Part shown: positions 61,414 to 64,000 of the stretch, in pieces
Position numbering within the stretch: the first letter of the stretch is position 1
How the letters are laid out: each line of letters begins with the position of its first letter
Assembly (NCBI GenBank): GCA_964202965.1
Contig: CAXNKG010000009.1
Coordinates: 11,910-75,909 of the forward strand
Direction of reading: 5' to 3'
From: CAXNKG01 sp964202965
GTDB taxonomy: Bacteria; Acidobacteriota; Vicinamibacteria; Vicinamibacterales; UBA2999
DNA length: 64,000 nt
Notes under the pieces: generated by a model
What the model saw: the letters and a program-made list of their open reading frames with translations, nothing else
Told to the model about the DNA's origin: nothing
The model's database searches: none
Program-made: the position numbers and the translations under genes

Positions 61414-64000
61414 TCAGAAGTGAAACCGGAATCCGATCTGGCCCTGGCGCGGGTCGCCCACGCCCGTGCGGCGAATCTTCGGGTCGAGACCGACCTCGTC
61501 CGACGAGATCTTGCCGCGGCCCTGCTTGAAGCCGGTGTTCAGCTTCGCAGAGTCGTTGTGATACGCCGCGAAGTCCGCATACGGCACGTAGCGCCCGGCC
61601 TGCGATCGATACAGGTTGGCGTCGTAGCCGGTGAAGTTCGCCCTATTGAACACGTTAAACATCTCGAAGAACATCTCGACGCGCATGTCCTGGCGGAAGG
61701 GGAAGAACCGTGCGATGCGGAGGTCCGTGGTGTATCGCGGCTCGCCGACGAGCGCGGTACGCGGCACGCCGAACGGGCGATCCGTCACGACGTTGTCGTT
61801 GTTGAAGTCGAACGACGCGATGGTGAGGATGGGCGCGCCGCTCTGCGCCGCCTGGATGGCCGACACCTGCCAGTTGCGGGCGTAGAACGGAAGCGACTGC
61901 GGCAACTGATACACGGCCGCGCCGCGGAAGTGGTGTGTCGTGCTCAGGATGGACTTCGAGTACTCGCACGGCACGCAGTCGGAGTCCGACGGCAGGAGGC
62001 GCGTCGACACGTCCGACCCGTCATCCCACGAGTCGCTGTAGGTGTAGGCGCCGCGCAGCTGCAGGCCGCCCCGGCGGGCGTTCAGCCCGATCGAGCCGCC
62101 CTTGTACCGCGTCCGCGTGACCATCGTGTAGGTATACACGTTGGCCCTGGTCGGATCCGGCCGCACGCCGGTCTCCGGACGATAGTTCACGTCGAACGGG
62201 GTGATGACGCCGCTCGGCAGCGTCGCGCCGGCTGGGAAGAACTGCGCGGCCGGCGGATTGATGTTCTGTGAGCGGTAATCGCCGTCGCCCCGATTCCACA
62301 GCAGAGTGCCCGACGCGGAGAGCCAGGAGTTCAGCTGGCGCTCGACGCCGAACGTCGCCTGCATCGACCGGGGCACTTCGAAGTCGCTCGGGTGGAAGAA
62401 CTGGCTGAACGTCCGGCCAGGCTGCGCCTCGAGCGTCCGCCGGTAGTTCTGCGCGAGCCGTAGGCGGCCGCCGTTGTAGAGCGGGCTGCTCGGATTACGC
62501 AGGCCCGCCCAGAGCGCCGCCGCCTCCACCGACGGGAAGTCGTAGCGCGCGTAGCCGTCGATGCTGTTCGCGAAGCCCTGCGCCATCTCGCCGTAATGCG
62601 CCGCGCCGTAGAACAGACCGCCGCCGCCGCGGATGACCGTCTTGTCATCGAGCGAATACGCAAACCCTACCCGCGGCTGGAAGTTGTTGGTGTCGTTCTG
62701 GAAGCCCTTCATCCGGCTGTTGCTGACCGTCTTGGTATCGAACAGCCCCGTCGCCTGGTTGAATGCGGGTTCCGGCAGCTCGACGCTCGACAGGTCGCCC
62801 GGCAGCATGATGACGTCGTAGCGGACACCGTAGTTGATCGTCAGCTTACTGAACGGCTGCCACTCATCCTGGGCAAAGCCGCTGACGTGCTTGGCGACGA
62901 TGTAGGCCCCGGTCGAACCGAAGCTCTGCACGAAGCCCGACGGCCGGCCGGCGATGACGGCGTTCAGGTCGCTGAACCGCCACTCGCCGAGTCCGTAGTA
63001 GTGCGAGTACTGGAGAATGTCCACCCACATGAAGTTGACGCCCATCTTGAACTGATGGTTGTTGCGATAGAGCGTCGCGACATCCTGGAACTCGAAGTGC
63101 GTTTCGTACTGATGCTCGTGCGGCATTGTCCCGAGCTCGCCGAGGCCGAAGTTGCCGCCGGTGCCGCCGGCGATCACGATGCCGGGCTGCCAGTTGCCGA
63201 CGTTCTCGAATCCCCCACGATTCGGGTACTTCGTCCGCTGATCGTTCCGGAAGTACTGCGCGCGGAACGTATTCAGCGACCGGTCGGACAGCACCGAGTT
63301 GAGTCCGCCGCCGGCCCGTTTTGTCGTATTGCGCTGCTCGGTCGTGGAGTAGAGCGAACTGCGTCCGTTGACCGCGCCGGCGGGGTTGAAGCTCTTGAAA
63401 ATACTGCCGGTGAACGACAGCGTGTTCTGCGACGACAGGTTGTAGTCGAACTTGGCGTTCGACGTCGCGTCCCAGTTCTTGAAGTCGTTCGCGCCATTCT
63501 CGAGCGTGTCGGGCATGTCCGGCAGGAACCCCTTCATCACGGTGATGGTGTTGTTCGCCAGCGTGCGCAGCCGCTTCACGTGACTGTTGGTCACGTCCAG
63601 AACCCCGAAGAAGAACGCCTTGTCGCGGATGATCGGACCGCCGATCGTGATGCCTCTTACATAGCGGCGGGTAAAGTTCGCTTCGGCGACCGGAAACGCC
63701 TCAACGGTGCCGTTCGAGGCCGTCCGGGTGTTGAACGGCGGCTGGTCGAACGCGTTGTGCCGCTGGTACCAGAAGCCGTAGCCGGTGAGGTTGTTCGTCC
63801 CCGACTTCGACACCGCGTTGGTGACGCCGCCCGTGGCGCCGCCGTACTCCGCCGGGTAGCTCTGCGTGACGACGTTGAACTCCTGGATGCCTTCCGGGCT
63901 GACGCGGCCGAAGTCGCCGCCGCCGTTCAGATTCTTGTTCGACATGCCGTCGACGTTGAAGTTGTTCTGCGTGTTGCGGCTGCCCGACGCCGAAAACCCG
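61414..64000 (-). CDS. Oar-like TonB-dependent outer-membrane receptor, 5' end cut by window edge
   Basis: Outer-membrane beta-barrel receptor; 861 residues are visible and the frame is open to the window edge, so the N-terminal signal and carboxypeptidase-like domain are missing. The plug has SGSRNTQNNFNVDGMSNKN, EGIQEFNVVTQSYPAEYGGA and TNAVSKSGTNNLTG, as in the Oar family of Acidobacteriota and Myxococcota. The barrel ends with GQIGFRFHF, the usual aromatic C-terminal signal. Its ligand is unknown. It may deliver the substrate handled by the tctCBA cassette, but this is only suggested by position. Confidence 0.93.
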   Translation of the reverse strand, partial: GFSASGSRNTQNNFNVDGMSNKNLNGGGDFGRVSPEGIQEFNVVTQSYPAEYGGATGGVTNAVSKSGTNNLTGYGFWYQRHNAFDQPPFNTRTASNGTVEAFPVAEANFTRRYVRGITIGGPIIRDKAFFFGVLDVTNSHVKRLRTLANNTITVMKGFLPDMPDTLENGANDFKNWDATSNAKFDYNLSSQNTLSFTGSIFKSFNPAGAVNGRSSLYSTTEQRNTTKRAGGGLNSVLSDRSLNTFRAQYFRNDQRTKYPNRGGFENVGNWQPGIVIAGGTGGNFGLGELGTMPHEHQYETHFEFQDVATLYRNNHQFKMGVNFMWVDILQYSHYYGLGEWRFSDLNAVIAGRPSGFVQSFGSTGAYIVAKHVSGFAQDEWQPFSKLTINYGVRYDVIMLPGDLSSVELPEPAFNQATGLFDTKTVSNSRMKGFQNDTNNFQPRVGFAYSLDDKTVIRGGGGLFYGAAHYGEMAQGFANSIDGYARYDFPSVEAAALWAGLRNPSSPLYNGGRLRLAQNYRRTLEAQPGRTFSQFFHPSDFEVPRSMQATFGVERQLNSWLSASGTLLWNRGDGDYRSQNINPPAAQFFPAGATLPSGVITPFDVNYRPETGVRPDPTRANVYTYTMVTRTRYKGGSIGLNARRGGLQLRGAYTYSDSWDDGSDVSTRLLPSDSDCVPCEYSKSILSTTHHFRGAAVYQLPQSLPFYARNWQVSAIQAAQSGAPILTIASFDFNNDNVVTDRPFGVPRTALVGEPRYTTDLRIARFFPFRQDMRVEMFFEMFNVFNRANFTGYDANLYRSQAGRYVPYADFAAYHNDSAKLNTGFKQGRGKISSDEVGLDPKIRRTGVGDPRQGQIGFRFHF

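Overview
The window is high-GC DNA, densely coding on both strands, from a free-living Gram-negative bacterium. Several gene families point to Acidobacteriota, probably class Vicinamibacteria: a secreted VWFA protein of the acidobacterial type (33881-35134), an Oar-like TonB-dependent receptor (61414-64000), lipid-anchored and secreted proteins typical of that phylum, and two methyltransferase-fold proteins with export signals. The phylum is inferred from family content; no rRNA or tRNA gene was seen. No stretch longer than about 300 bases lacks a gene.

Layout. 1-11177 is an exopolysaccharide block: ugd and galE on the minus strand, then a plus-strand run of four GT4 glycosyltransferases, one GT2, a membrane-anchored trypsin-like protease, a polyprenyl-phosphate sugar-1-phosphate transferase and UDP-glucuronate decarboxylase. 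Together they would make UDP-Gal, UDP-GlcA and UDP-Xyl and build a lipid-linked repeat unit; no flippase, polymerase or export gene is in view. 11180-19391 is a compact minus-strand operon (methyltransferase, SAM hydrolase, acyl-CoA dehydrogenase, glpX, MFS transporter, hflX, TPR/SLH lipoprotein, pgsA), most genes overlapping. 19417-28532 holds a bactofilin, the sulfur-relay pair cysteine desulfurase/mnmA, a glgA-trxA-trxB-dinB operon, an FdhE-like protein and a LysM D,D-carboxypeptidase.

28506-33874 is the most accessory-looking part: an M20 peptidase, a 68-residue Cys/His protein, an orphan DNA methyltransferase, and a frameshifted amidohydrolase bracketed by two inverted copies of a 123-bp palindromic repeat, followed by a LysR regulator. 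33881-46924 is mostly housekeeping (rpiB-pgl, hemE-hemY, arginase, oligoendopeptidase F), ending in a metallopeptidase/ATP-grasp ligase/exported methyltransferase group. 47028-53050 is a cluster of secreted proteins: two metallo-beta-lactamase-fold hydrolases (one with two EF-hand loops), a cupin, a duplicated secreted protein and two tandem diheme cytochromes c. 53071-64000 runs on the minus strand: TonB receptor, exported methyltransferase, HbpS/GlcG, Gfo/Idh/MocA dehydrogenase, a complete TctCBA transporter, quinone oxidoreductase, a secreted protein and carbonic anhydrase.

Two genome-wide patterns stand out. First, short tandem arrays with a strict 7-base period but differing unit sequence sit at gene ends, often supplying or touching the stop codon. 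Second, about ten genes have a -10-like box only 5-10 bases before the start codon and no Shine-Dalgarno sequence, suggesting leaderless transcripts, while other genes have ordinary leaders with GGAGG.
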